Assembly (NCBI GenBank): GCA_963169105.1
Contig: OY720641.1
Span: forward strand, 4,603,258-4,667,257
From: Ceriagrion tenellum
Lineage: Eukaryota > Arthropoda > Insecta > Odonata > Coenagrionidae
Reading direction: 5' to 3'
Length of the DNA: 64,000 nt
Both the position numbers and the translations under genes were made by a program. This document shows, in pieces, positions 24,431 through 36,905 of the stretch (the stretch's first letter is position 1; each line of letters opens with the position of its first letter). The notes under the pieces were generated by a model. It made no database searches. It worked only from the letters and a program-made list of their open reading frames with translations, and was not told where the DNA came from.

Positions 24431-24540
24431 TCTGGTCATAAAAGTGTGTAATAGTCATTCTGATGTACTCATAATGAGTTCAAAAAGTTTAGCCGGTTAC
24501 CATCGAATCAATAATGCAATAGTTTTTAACTTGTACCCTT

Positions 24541-26328
24541 TAGGCACCTGATGTATATTTCGTAATAATTGTATTAAACATGTACGGTATTCATTTTAGC
24601 GCGAAATAATATATTTATCATTAAAAAAATAGTGCATATGAATATCAAGGTATCACGTTGAGTCCATTGATTGATAAAGAAATATGTTTCGACGTAATTT
24701 TGACTAATTTTTTAATAGTATACCTAGATCTGTAGTCACGACACACTTTAATTAAGAAATACGTTAAAAACTATAACTCTTGTATAATTACCTTAACTAG
24801 CTGTTTGATGAGTTCTGACGCATAAACCAATTTACTTTGTTGATATGTGGTCGGAGAATTTTGTCGACGTAATTAAAAAGTTGAAATGTGCCTACACTGA
24901 CCCACAACTAAGCCTCCTTAAGCCCACGAAAGCTCCTCGACTGAGGTTCCGCTTCCTCAGAACATAAAAGAATCCATCGTAAATGTCTTACTCAAAACAT
25001 AAGCCGGTATCCCAAGATGAAATATTGCAACAAGTATTTTTTGCGCGCGACTGAATCTTTCTCTTAACCTTTTTCTTGCTAATTTTGTGGGAAACATTGT
25101 TCCGATTACCCCTACTGTGCAGTTTCTTTGTTCCTAAAGTGGAAAAACAATAAGATACACGTCGCAATACATAATGCAATTGAATGGCTGTCCATAATTC
25201 GCATTCCTGGCAATTTTTACAAGGGAATAGGCATTTCAGATTTGTTAAAAGTGAAAAAGACAGAGTTGAGGAAGGGAAGTGTGGAAGGGAAGGAATAGTG
25301 AACCTGATCTTAACGTTTTATATGACATTTCTAATTTTTTGTGGAACAAAACTTCATTTTTTAAGTGGAATCAATGAAAGTAGTTACTGCCTTAGAGCTA
25401 TTAAAATTTCTCTAGGTACACAATGCAAGGCTCAAAAAATCTGTGTAACATCAATCCCCGTGGTATTTCCCGCATTTTCGAACTGTATAATTGACTCATG
25501 AGATCTCTTTGACACCAACACCCGTGAACTTCTTTTGTATTGTTATGAAAATAATTGTTTTAGTCCCTAAGCAATAAGCAACACCAATAAGGAATAATAG
25601 GAATTACTATTTACGCCGTAAGTTTAGTGTAATGCCACTGAGTTTCAATTGTAAACATTAGTATTTTTGCATATGTAGAGGTTAAATATTACAGCGACAA
25701 TTTTCCGAGGTATGTTCTTCTCATTTTAATATAAACTTATTATTTAATTGCTGAATTGATACTGCGTACACCCCCCCAAAATTCAATCTTTTCACTGTGG
25801 TGGTCATAGTTATCCTATAAACCATCCATTGATATAACCAGGTATTTTTGCCTTTCCTGTCTCGTTTATTCGTCCACCTCCCACCTCGTCCTTCGTCTCC
25901 CCCTGCCAATCACCTCTCGTTTGAACCCAAATCTTTTCATCCTTTTTGGGTAATTCCAAGTTGGCAATCCCTCCCTTACGTTCCGTTGTATCGCCGCATC
26001 ACGTCCGCCTCTTGCCCCGTCTTCACTTCCCCCGTCGACCCTGCTTACCGTGTCACCTTGATCAAATAATTTATTCGATGACTGCTCACTCTGTGAAGCG
26101 CAGCACGTATGGCATTTCCGCTAAACTATTAGAGTCCGTATACCTAGAAGGAGATTAAATTCTAATCTCACTTGCCAAAGCTGTAAGCCTTTTGAGGATG
26201 GGCTGGTACATATTTTGTATTTCATTATACGGGAGTTGGAATTGCTCACGCTGTATAACACGGAGATTGCGTGCCCTCGTCCCGTGAAATAATACATCTT
26301 AGCCTTTTAGGTATTGCGGTATATTTGT
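24541..26328. other. intergenic DNA, nothing recognised
   Basis: AT-rich sequence. Frames of up to 105 codons (25184-25501) have no recognisable domain. A short pyrimidine-rich stretch lies at about 25845-26045. Confidence 0.45.
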
Positions 26329-26576
26329 AGGTCTGACAGAAGCGATAAAATGAGAGAGATACTCTGCCGAACAGATAGGTACAAGAACTCGTTCTTTCCG
26401 CACACAATAAGCCACCACAATAAAAACTGAGCTCCTCTGAATACACTCCCATTGTACATGTCACCATTTCACCTCCAAAAATTTTACATCTTTACACGGC
26501 TGGTGACATACCACCCCCTGCCACACGCCTATGCGGCGGTACGCGGGGTAGTATGCATATGTACATAAGTTGTGAT
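26329..26576 (+). mobile_element. LINE 3' end with final codons and 3' tail
   Basis: The plus-strand frame reads MREILCRTDRYKNSFFPHTI and then SHHNKN before a TGA at about 26431. The R.D.YK.SFFPRTI.-WN word is the conserved end of many arthropod LINE polyproteins. The 3' untranslated tail includes CCCCCTGCCACACGCC, shared with 35498-35513 and (reversed) 41387-41400. The copy starts abruptly at TCTGACAG, shared with 60841, so both copies are heavily 5'-truncated. Confidence 0.75.
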
Positions 26577-27049
26577 TGAGGGGAAAAGGGAAACAATTGA
26601 TTAAATGAAAGATAAATAAACAGCGATGAAAGTTTGAGAAATTCAGTGAAGTAATTGTCGCCCCAATTATAAAAATTATCTCTCAAATCAGTGCTTTAAA
26701 TATTAACTTTGCTTGAAAGCATGAAATGATATGTTAAATGAAAGTTTCACACTGTTCAGTACACACAACCTATTTATTTTATTGGACTTGTTATTTTACG
26801 GCTAAAATGTGGCGTCATGAGAGGTAATCAGATAAAATGACTCAATTGAGTAAGTTTACCGAGCTTCCATCATACGGGTATTAGGTCATCATAACTAACA
26901 ATATTGGATTCCATGTTTACGGGAAACTCGAAATTCAAAGTTTGTTTTTTTTTTCATTGCCACAGCACTCTGAAGTCATTCCTTCATTATCTTACTATAC
27001 AGGGTGCTGCAGCATAATTTGCTGATTTGAGTTTGGCACCAGAAAGCAA

Positions 27050-27051
<2 letters not shown>
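26577..27051. other. intergenic DNA, nothing recognised
   Basis: AT-rich. ACAGGGTGCTGCAGCATAAT (about 26999-27018) resembles the ends of short insect repeats, but no unit can be delimited. Confidence 0.4.
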
Positions 27052-27096
<45 letters not shown>

Positions 27097-27097
27097 T
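27052..27097. repeat. (TA)n microsatellite
   Basis: About 20 TA units, ending CATATATTG. It directly abuts the TGTAAC that may start an LTR at 27098. Confidence 0.95.
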
Positions 27098-27466
27098 TGT
27101 AACGGTCCGCCTGTCCGAGGCGATTCCCGGTTATGTGATTTCGGGTTCCCTCGGGTGAATCACAGGAGGAATACACGGCTCACAGCAGTGTTTGAATTTA
27201 CCGCCCTGCAGCGGATATATGTACAGTGTCTTGTCTTTAGTTGTAAGACGGTCGCGCGAAGCCAGCGCGATCGAAAGTTTTCTTGGTGAGGTAAAGCAAC
27301 CTCATCGAGAGAGAACTCACTGAACTACCGTCGAGTACGGACCTCTCGACACACAACGCGAGCAGCAGCGAGTCAGCGGACGAGCGGAGAGAAGTGGGGG
27401 GGGGGGGGGAAGAGAGAGACGCCCTACACGTGGCCTGCACTGGTCGTGACACGCCGGTATCCTACA
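27098..27466. mobile_element. possible solo LTR of an LTR retrotransposon
   Basis: A GC- and CpG-rich 369-bp segment starting TGTAACGGTCCGCC and ending GGTATCCTACA, so its ends are TGTA...TACA as in many Ty3/Gypsy LTRs. Downstream, GAGGTGGTACCTATTTGGCG could be the start of the internal region, but no gag or pol frame follows by 28.6 kb and no second LTR was seen. It contains a G14 run at 27396-27409. The call rests on end structure and composition only. Confidence 0.4.
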
Positions 27467-28637
27467 GAGGTGGTACCTATTTGGCGGAGGACACATCGCG
27501 CCACGTGGCAGCTGTTTGCAAGGACCAGGAATTTCGGTCTAAGCAGCGGGCGTCCATTTCAACTCTTCATAAGTATACGCCCTCTAACCTACTCCCGTCT
27601 GCCGCGATCGTGAATTGATCGCATACGCTCCCCTGTTACCGTTGGTGGTGACTTCCCAAGTGTCGTAAAGAAGCGGAATCCCCATTGTTAATGAGTGATT
27701 TCCCCTTTCGAGAAGAGAGACCTCCAAGAAGATAATCTCTACCTTCCTAACGTCACTTGCTCTCATTGTATCAATCATTCCCGTCCTATAACTTCTGCTC
27801 ATAGACTTAAAAGCTCGTTTTGAGGACGTGGAACTTGTAAAGTCGGTACATTCAAGGAGATTGTCACCAAGTTCAGACTCTCCCTTCATTTTTTTGTTAT
27901 ATTTCTTGTAAACTCATTATAATAAGTCAAATTCAGTAGTATTAGTCAAGTTCATTAGGATTAAGTATTTATAGCACGTAAGTTTAAGGGTTCATGTTTC
28001 ATTTATGTTTCTCATCAGTCATTGCATAAAGGGTTATCATTTTTGTTTTTTTGTCCAATAAATCTACGCTCTATTGTCAATGTGAGCCGTGTCTTTCCAT
28101 CCAAGTGTCATTCCATACCCATCATTCCTGTCGTCGCCTATATACTTTCGTTTCTCATTTGTTTCTCCTGCCGCAGCGCCCTCATTGCCGAATCGAATCA
28201 CCAATTTAATCAGAGAAGGATATTCCATTCCGTGATTAGATGTGGACTCCACACTCCTCTCTTTCCCGTCTCGAGCTCTTTTCCCAATTTATTAAATCAG
28301 ATGACTTTTTGCGTGATTCCTCATTATTATTTCCACGGAAAAGAAGTAATACTGCCGCCGTCTTCAATTATTTATTTGCGGCTGTGCTAGAGTTGATCTT
28401 AATGGCGCGCCAACTCTCGGAAGAGACATGGAAACTGCGATGGATTACTTCAACTACAGATAGGTATGGTTGAATTGCTGGGGATTTTCATCTTTTTTCT
28501 CGTGCCTTTGAAAATCATTATGCCTTCGTTGTTATTACGGATAGGAAACCACAAGTACGTACAATTGCCTCGTATTTCAGTCGAGAGTGCACGTGCACAA
28601 TTTTATTTGCAATGTTGGATAAGGTAGTTCGAGCTAG
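27467..28637. other. intergenic DNA, possibly an internal LTR-element remnant at its start
   Basis: 27467-27620 remains GC-rich and could be the leader of the LTR element proposed to its left. The remainder is AT-rich with frames up to 122 codons and no recognisable domain. Confidence 0.4.
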
Positions 28638-29200
28638 ATAGTTCCCTTAGTCATAATAGAAACCATATTCGAATTATACCAACCTTTTAATATGAACAGC
28701 AGTAGGAAGCATGAGTTAAATACTAAATGATTAATGGTGCAAAAATATACTGGTAAACGACTGAAATTGTCGGTAATCCGATAAAAATATTCATATATAT
28801 CTTTAAATTGACTCATAATATTCACGTGTTGTGTTTAAAACTCCTTCACAACGGAAGGTTTTTTCCGATTCTGGAAAAATTACTGCGGTGACAATGTGAT
28901 TAATTTTCAAAAATAGTCTAGAAAACTTACGAACTGAACTACTGTTAATTTTTTGACATGATATAGGCGTTATAAATGCCTCATTTTTAATAATAAAGTG
29001 TCTCTGGAGAGTGTAACCAACCATTTCCCATGTATAAGGGTTGATATCATTTGATCATTTGTCAAAAATCTCGGAGAGTCGTTCGGTAAGGGGCTGATAT
29101 TCTGGTATCTTTAGAAGAGTGAGATATTTTCGTTAAAATTAGACCAAATTCATTGATTTCTAGGTGAAATGATATTTCTCTCAAACCACCTTAAGACATT
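28638..29200 (+). repeat. left arm of a large inverted repeat
   Basis: This ~563-bp arm matches the reverse complement of 32279-32833 in order along its whole length. Shared words include TTTAAAACTCCTTCACAACGGA, ATTACTGCGGTGAC, CTCTGGAG, ACCATTTCCCATGTA and GATTTCTAGGTGAAATGATATTTC (each quoted in part). Identity is about 75-80% by eye. No transposase is visible in the arm. Confidence 0.75.
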
Positions 29201-30549
29201 AGAAATATCATAAAAATTGTGCGATGTGTTATAAATGAAAATCTGGAATATTCATCACAAGCACCCATGTCTTGAAGACGATGGTGAAGTTATGGTTTAA
29301 ATTGCTTGAGATGTCTATGCTCAAATAAATTCGTTTCGTTGTTATTTGCTTTCAACACGAATAAAATACGTATCACGGTGTCGATCGGCGTGAACTTCGT
29401 GATGGGTTTCCAAAAGGAAAAGGATATGCTACCTTTTTGTTGTCAAACCTCAGCTATTTTTGGCTACGAAACGAAAATATATGGTCAGCTTGACTATAAA
29501 ATGTGAGTTCATGGTTACGTCTTGGACAAAAAGAACATCGGCAACGAATGTTTACCTAATAATTTCAATAGAACAGTATTAATTTTTTTAACCCTTTGCA
29601 TTTTAATACATTTAAAGAGATCAAAGAGTTCAATTCTTTAGCTGAAAAAATTCTCAACAGTTTGATTGCATTCTAGCTTTTACCATGAAGTGAAGTGTAA
29701 TGGTATTCTTTACTCTTTGGTTCAGAGTGTTTTCACAGTGTTTTCCACAAGTTATTGACTGTAGTTCCACATTTAATGAACAGACGTAGCATTCTCGGAA
29801 ATCTACTTCCTGCAGTTTTATGGATATTCACTCGGTTAACGGATCTCCGAATTATTCCATACTCTTAAGTAAATTTGGAATAAATCCTGAAAAATATATG
29901 ATTTTCTCTTTCTAGATGAACGGAAAGAATCTGCGAAATCCATTTCATAATCCTCAGAAGTAAGAACAACATATATGATGCTGCTACTGCGTTGTCATTT
30001 TATAGCCTCCTATGCTCGAATATTTTGCTCGTTTAGATAAAAATTATCGGTTTGAAAGCTTTATCTTTGAGGTCATATTGTTATCGAAATCGAATTGTTT
30101 TAAAACATCTCTCTCTCTCTCTTCCTTGGCACACTGATAAGTAGAGTTACTCAAACGTTTACGGTGATTTTTCCGCCTCTTCCTCTTGCGAGACATTCCG
30201 TCTGTCGAAAAAACATGCGATTCACCTTAAAGTCCACTTCTTGAGGCATTGTTTTAATGGCATTGTGAAGGTGTCAATGGACAATGGCATTGTGAAGGAC
30301 AAAAGAGATAACTTTAGCAGTCTCAAGTAGTTTCCTCTCCAATTCTCCAATCGAATCTTAAGGATTATCTCTCTGTGGAATATAGGATATCTAGATGTAT
30401 CTTTGAACTTGGAAATCAAATTTTCCTATTTCATAATATGGACGATACTTTCCCGTTAAAAGAATTTATTCTGAAGGATAGCGATATTGATAACTTTTTG
30501 AAAGGGTGAAATCGTCAATACGTGACCGTTGTCACGACTTCTGTTTTCA
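29201..30549. other. interior of the large inverted repeat, left part
   Basis: AT-rich DNA with short frames (66 codons or fewer) and a (CT)n run at 30108-30122. No transposase domain, signature or exon was recognised between the arms here. Confidence 0.45.
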
Positions 30550-30835
30550 ATATATCGGTAGCGGTTGTCCCTAAAGCCATCTGAAGGATCCCAATTGGGT
30601 TGTGTGTGTGTGTCTGTGAATGGTCAGTGGCGAGGAATTCACGTCCCCGTACACCTTCGCGAGGGTATTCTGGTTGAGAGGCTGTGGTTGGTCACTGACG
30701 CTACCGTTAAACCAGCACAGTAAATATTTTCTTTTCTATCTTGTGACGAGTGGTGCCAATAGTTACGGCCATTGGAGAAAACTCTCACCCTATTTTGTCA
30801 ATAGCGGTGATGTTGGCTTTGCAGCTTAGATACAA
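30550..30835 (+). repeat. dispersed repeat family R, copy 1
   Basis: Shares with 51880-52145 the ordered words GTGTCTGTGA, GTGGCGAGGAATT, GAGAGGCTGTGGTTGGTC, GTAAACCA and TTACGGC. Both copies are on the plus strand. A short (GT)n run at 30600-30614 precedes the conserved part. No tRNA-like boxes or protein family were recognised. It lies inside the spacer of the large inverted repeat. Confidence 0.65.
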
Positions 30836-31161
30836 CAAAGGAGGACACGCCTTACAATTTTTTAGATTTTGAACCAGATATTGATGAGGAAGTAAATGGT
30901 ACTTTCCTTCTTTATAGAGATAAGTATTAGGATTAAGGTGAGGATATCACGTTTAAGTGACCATGCGTTTGGTAGTTATTTCCTGAATAAAATAATTAGG
31001 AAACGCTAATTATAAGGTTTTATCAAGTACTAACTCAAGAATTGCGTTGCGAAAGTGTAAAGAAAACGCTCTGCCTCAGTTCCAAATATGCGGTAGCGAA
31101 CAAAAGACCGTCGCTTCGAGAGATTTTTGATAAAACATTTTCCAAGTATATGCGCTCCCAT

Positions 31162-31560
31162 TCTTTCAATATTTTGTCTCGTTTTTTTTCGAAATTGTAC
31201 TTGTTGGTTAACATGAGCAGCAATTGTTGATACGTGATGCAACAATGCAAGTTATTGATACAACAATTTATTAACGATTTTTAACTACCAGTTTAATGGT
31301 AAACAAGTTACGAAAACGTTACCAATGGCTTCATAAGCAACTAGTATTGTTACATCGTGTATCAACAATTGTTGCTCATGTTATCCATAAAGTGAAAAAT
31401 TGAAACAAAGCAGGACAAAATTTCGAATGACAAAGGTAAAACTAATACTAAACAAGTTACTCACGAAATCGTTAACAATTTCTGTACCAACAACTTGTAT
31501 TGTTGTATCACGTTTCACCAATTGTTGCTTTCAAATTTTTTATCAATTTTTGCAACTATA
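31162..31560. repeat. foldback repeat with an extra direct copy
   Basis: 31162-31251 is the reverse complement of about 31345-31432 (shared TATCAACAATTG(T/C)TGCTCATGTTA, quoted in part). A third, direct copy runs from about 31452 to 31560 with AACAAGTTAC, TTGTATTGTTGTATCACGTT and CCAATTGTTGCT. Rich in AACAATTGTTG words. No coding capacity. Confidence 0.6.
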
Positions 31561-32278
31561 CTAATAGTGAAGAATTTACTCACGAAATCATAAAATATAA
31601 TTTTGCATTTTGTAAGTATGTGAAATAGCTACTTCCAATGCGCTGCGCACACTTGTGGAAGACTTCGCGGGGCTTTACAGACTTGCAGGAAGGAATGAAG
31701 CAACTAGGTGAGAGGCGAGTAAAGTGGAGAGCTCTGGCAAACCAATGGTCTTCGGATTGAAGCTTGCTGGTTATAATGACATCGCTGAAAACGGATATTT
31801 GAGTGTCACACAGCCCCTGTTCCCGCCCATGTTTTTTTCAGCCATCTCTGTTCGCTCACTGAATGCGCCATCCCATTTCCTTCCCTCACCCTGCGTTCCC
31901 TTAGTGATCGTGTTCCGTGGAGCTAACCCCATACCGCGACCATTCCCCCACCCAGGACAGAACCCTTTTTGCCCGCCGAGCCGGGGAATATTTGAGGGAG
32001 TTATAGACTTTGTTTGGTCTGGACCTCCTGGAATTTTTATTCCCCTCTTGGGAGAGTGGGCAGATCAGAGTGCAATGTTGTACCTCCCCGCGTGCCGGCA
32101 TCGGAGAAAGGATTTTCAGGGCTGCCAACTCACTTCATTGTCGGTGAACGCAAAAAGAGTGCTGGAGTTTGACGGATATATCTTCACTCCTCTACCGGAA
32201 CACGCGCTGGATAGCCTCTCATTTCCCCTTTTATCCGTCCGGAGAGTCACTCATTCTTATCAGACTTTCATTTAACTG
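31561..32278. other. interior of the large inverted repeat, right part (GC-richer)
   Basis: 31830-32220 is GC-richer than its surroundings and holds a 183-codon frame (31724-32275). Its translation has no recognised domain, repeats or signal peptide, and no related sequence was seen in this window. It ends right at the inverted arm. I treat it as unsupported. Confidence 0.35.
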
Positions 32279-32833
32279 CTCTGACTTGAGGTAGTTTAAG
32301 CGAAATATCATTTCACCTAGAAATCAACGTATTCGGTCTCATTTTAAGGAAAAATATCTCACCCTTTTAATGGTGTCAAAAATATCTGTCCCTAACTGTC
32401 CTTATTTTCAAGATTTTTGACAAAAAATACCAGCCATTTTACATGGGAAATGGTACGTGTATGCACTCCAGAGAGATTACTAATTTCTTACAAAAAGAGA
32501 GATTTCTAACATGTAGATCTCGTCGATGAAGGAACAGGGTGTAGTTCATATGATTGCTCAACAATTTTTAAAAATAACTCAAATGGTCACCGCAGTAATT
32601 AACTCAGAATCACAAAAAAACCATCCGTTGTGAAGGAGTTTTAAACGTACCGCTTGAAAAAATGAGTCAAATTAAAGAATTATGTAAAGGTTTTAATGTA
32701 ATTGCTCAGACGTTCGTTCATATAGAAGTATATTAATGCACCATTTATGTTGCAATATTAAATTCATGCTTCTTACAGTGACTGAAATAAAACGTATGAT
32801 TCGAATATGGTCTCCATTATGGCTAGGGTACTC
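32279..32833 (-). repeat. right arm of a large inverted repeat
   Basis: Reverse complement partner of 28638-29200. The outer ends agree as CATAAT(A/G)GA(A/G)ACCATATTCGAAT. The inner ends agree up to GATATTTC(G/T)C. With the 3.1-kb spacer the whole structure is about 4.2 kb. Either a transposon with long inverted termini or two insertions of one repeat in opposite orientation would give this. Confidence 0.75.
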
Positions 32834-34868
32834 TCTCACTTAGATTACCGCAAATGAACCAAACTTCCTTTAATTTCATATTTTCTATGCTCATATCTTT
32901 GCTTACGTGGATCCCTATAGTCTAGTACACTATTTTAGTGTAACAATTACATTTGCTCGATGTTTTATGATCCTAATCGAAACTTTTGGATTTAAATTAA
33001 TATTGATGATAACGTAAATAAGTACTTATAGTTTAAATATGCTTTGAGAGAACATAAAAACGGAAATTCCCGTTATTTACTGTCAAGAATTTGCATGGAA
33101 AAAATATCTACTTCTCGCTCAGTTATGGCAATTTTTGCTTAGTCAAATGTGATGAAGAATGCTTCCTCCTTTGAAGAATTTATTGCAATCTTCCTAATTC
33201 CTTGGTCAGTGAATTGTTGTGTGGATTTAAAAAAATAAGAATGGAATGTGTTTTAAAAGGCATAAAGGTTGCGAGTGTCTTAATAGAGTGGAAATATCAT
33301 ACTGGTTTCCACAACAAATGCCATTGTCACATATCTGTTTATAAACTGAATGAATGACTCATTTGTTTTCAGGGGTAGAAATTCATCAGTTGAAGCGCGA
33401 CATGTAATTTTTCTTCCTTATTTTCTCTCGGATCTGTTTATTTTGGCTATGTATTGCACGAATATCAAAGGAGTACCTACCGATAGCGTCAGTGCCTAGC
33501 CAGTTATTTTTCACTTCATATGACTGGCTGAATAATGTTCAGGATCCAAAAATGAAAACGTTTGCTGCCGGTCGCATTTTAACTTTTCTTTAGAATTTAC
33601 TTTATAAATACGAAAATTATTTCGTACCCAATTTCATTTTATAGACGAAAAATTCCAGGGATATACTCCAACCCATGAATCAAGGAGGGTTTCTAGGCCG
33701 CGTCCTTTCAGAGCTGGCTGCCCCACTGAGATATTCGACGGTGGGGTTTGGCCGAAAAGCATGAAAAGGATTGCATGGTAAGATGGATTCCTATAGTGTG
33801 GCACCCCCTGGGGGTTGAGGTGGCTCTATGGAAACGGACAAGAGGAGACTTGAAAGGAGGGGAAAGAGATACACCAAACAGATCCTACCATTGGTCGTAA
33901 AATATCACAATTCCGCATTTAGTTGAAGCTGTTGTTGAAGGTATTAAAAGAACGCTGTGTTCACCTCTGCAACGTGGGAAATAATTCTCAAAACGCGCTA
34001 AATATGGTTGAGTTACTTAGGTGTTTATAATTTTCATATTGAATGATTCTGGAAATTTATCATAAATTATTCAGCCGTTAGCCATTAGGTTTACTTTCTC
34101 GAAATCGGAAACATCGCACCTCTCTGAGATTTACCTTAGAAACGTGTCTCCATGAGGGTTTTTACTGTCAAATTAATATGAATACAATATCAATGCAAAT
34201 GATTGTTGCTCGCCGGTAACAGTTCATTCATTATGTAAAAACCTTCAGTAGTACTTGCGTGAAATCATACTGAATTCCGTGTAAGGTGACAAGTGCTGGT
34301 TAGCGTACAAATTATTTAGCTGAATTAATTATCGTTGGATACTGGCTTACAGTGACTGGTGCGGTAATCGCTGCTCATTTAGGGCACATTTTTAGTCACT
34401 TTTTAACTGAGTCTACGAAATACTAGGACCACATTCCACTGAGGAATATCTGTGCATTCGTTAGAACTCACCATTCTCTCAGTGCATATGTCAACACATT
34501 TTTATCGTACTTTTATGAGCTAGTTTAATGCACGTTTTAATTGGAGCAATTGGTAGTGTTCAGCGCAGTGACAGATCTGTTGGTGAAAATTGAATCAAAA
34601 CATTTTTCGAATCATTTACTCAAAACAACACCTAGCTATTTGTGAAATAAATGATTGATAATAATATAAAGTGCATTATTTCGCGAATAGAAGTACATCT
34701 GTGCATGTAAAAGCCAAATGTTGTGAAATAGATTTCATTTGCCGTACACGCCTACGCGTAAAAATAACCTTTAATTTTTTAATTGGCTAATCGATTTTAT
34801 GCAGATTTTTTAACTTTTATCCATAGTTACGAAGTTCCGTGCAAGTCACCACATAGGTCATTGGGTGA
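32834..34868. other. intergenic DNA with a GC-rich hairpin patch
   Basis: AT-rich except for about 33690-33870, where GGCTGCCCCAC and GGTGGGGTTTGGCC form a hairpin (33716-33752), followed by CACCCCCTGGGGG. One frame there reads MNQGGFLGRVLSELAAPLRY, which I do not recognise. No gene is supported. Confidence 0.4.
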
Positions 34869-35049
34869 TTCCACACCAGGCATGCAGTGATCCTCCCAGT
34901 CCAAATCTGAACCCCGCGCATTCTTCCGTAGAGCAAAATGCTATCTCTAAATATCACGAATTGGAACACATACGCGAAGTTTCAAGCCAGACTGTTCGCG
35001 GTCAAAAATCACTCCAGCCAACTTTAGGGTAGTGTTAAAAGCGTTCGAT

Positions 35050-35545
35050 GCGATTTCAGGAAAAACATTTCTCTGACGACGTAAAAAACATGCTATTGAC
35101 CCTCTCGTACTATGGCTGATTAGATCGCGCAAATAAAATTAGAGAGATTGTAGAACCGATAGGTATAAAATGTCATTTTTTCCGCGTACTATTCGGGACC
35201 ATAACAGCTGTATTCGTCGTCATGAATAGTGACATTAGCTAGACTCTAGATCTTTATATTCTCTGCGTTCTTATTTTTGCATGATGTAAATATTGATGTT
35301 CATATTTACGCATGATATTTTGAATCTATAGTAGTATTCTTTGTATCCTTAGCATGTTGGAACGATTGACGATGGTATGTTTCTTGATTAGTAGATTTTT
35401 GATCGGCGCGTTGCATGTGTGGTACGCTGGTTTCAATGTAGTTTCGGTGTTCTGCAGTATAATTCATGCATGCCTCTTGTGGAAACACCCCCTGCCACAC
35501 ACCCTTTGGTTCGCTTGCAGGGTATGACGTAGATGTAGATGCGTT
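35050..35545 (+). mobile_element. LINE 3' end (SFFPRTI family)
   Basis: From TTTCAGGAAAA the sequence parallels the minus-strand copy at 41343-42030. Its frames read FSDDVKNMLLT, LDRANKIREIV and, after a one-base shift, DRYKMSFFPRTIRDHNS before the stop codon. The 3' tail of about 300 bp ends CACCCCCTGCCACACACCC, GCAGGGTATGACGTAGATGTAGATG (quoted in part). A GATGTA-type terminal repeat is usual at the 3' ends of several LINE clades. The match begins abruptly at 35050, so it is 5'-truncated. Confidence 0.75.
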
Positions 35546-36905
35546 GTTAGTGTGAATAGGGCTGAGGAACCATACGGACTGAGTAGCAAGCGGTGGAGAC
35601 TTGCGTCGATAGAATCGTGACGGGGCGCCGATAGGGATACACTCTATTCCATGGGATTGGAGGTTGGGAGAAAAAAGGGGATGGAAAGGCGACGGGGAGC
35701 CGGCCTGAGGTTGTTGTTATTTTTTTCCGCCCGTTTGTGTACATTGCCCATTTTTTCTCCCGAGGGTCTGTCGTCCGTGGGAAAATTTTTGGACGGAAGG
35801 GAAAGACGGCTCACGATGCCCGTTGAGCTCCCGAACCTTTCAAAACCCCTGTGGATTGACGACTAGATCTCATCTCAAACGCAATGCGGTGGTTGATTTG
35901 AGGACAACGAAGGAAAATGACCTTATTTAAGCGTAAAAGGTTGTTGTAAATACAAGGCTGGTGAACTGTATTGGACTTCATGGACCCATACTAAGGGAAC
36001 AAAATATAAAAGTCACTTCTTTTTCATTTTTCACCAAATGAAAGCTAGACTATTTTGGTGTTCAAGTAAAAAATGGAGAGATAATAACTAAAAGTTACTT
36101 AGTATCCTAATAACTATCGTTAAACGATTACCCATTTTGCCACTGGAAATGTATTTGTACGCATGGCCTCGATATAAAACAATCACAGTTTGATAATGTT
36201 GAATAAACTCTAAGCACCAAAAAAAGTTCCATTAAATTTGCTACAATTAATATGAATGTGAACCGTCCCAAACCTGTTCGACGAGAAATGGAGGTAGAGG
36301 TTATTGGTAAATAAACACGAAAGAAATTTTCCCAAATACCAGCTGTGGATTTCCTGTCAGATTTGGTTAAATTTCTCAAGAGCAAAAACTGGCTGGCAGG
36401 TTTACTCTGATCGCACAGCATGGCTGAAAAGTGTCGGTGAACGCATGTTTACGAAATTAAATCTTGGTTTTCCTCGTTGATATTAAATTTTATTTTGAAG
36501 ACAATTTATTTAAAGCTTTTTATCTGAAGAAAATGGTAATATAATGATGCAACGGGTAGACTCAATAAGAGGGAGAAGTCCGTAAGTCCGTATTCAGATT
36601 ATCAATCAATATTTTGTAAATTATACTTTTACCATCTCACGACGCTTGTGAGCTGCCGGGCAGATTCCATGGTGTTCCTAGTAGTTGAGCTAGACTAGCC
36701 TATTTTTATCACCTACAAAACAATAAGTTATTTCCAAAATTAGTTGTTTTTAGCATGGCCAGTTTTTAAGGGTTTTGCACCGTTATTATATGTGCAAAAT
36801 TCAATCATTTCAACTTTGATAGTAATGTAAATTCCCCAACAATAGTTTAGTTTAAAAAAATTGTCGGCTCAAAGTTTTCCAGCATATTTTAACAAAAAAA
36901 CGGCA
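35546..36905. other. intergenic DNA, nothing recognised
   Basis: 35560-35870 is GC-richer with overlapping short frames on both strands; the remainder is AT-rich. No domain was recognised, including in the 97-codon minus frame at 36128-36421. Confidence 0.45.

Noticed and set aside
31724..32275. 183-codon plus-strand frame, the second longest in the window
   Set aside because: No recognisable domain or signal, located in a GC-richer patch where stops are rarer, and it stops at the edge of the inverted-repeat arm. Not enough to call a gene.
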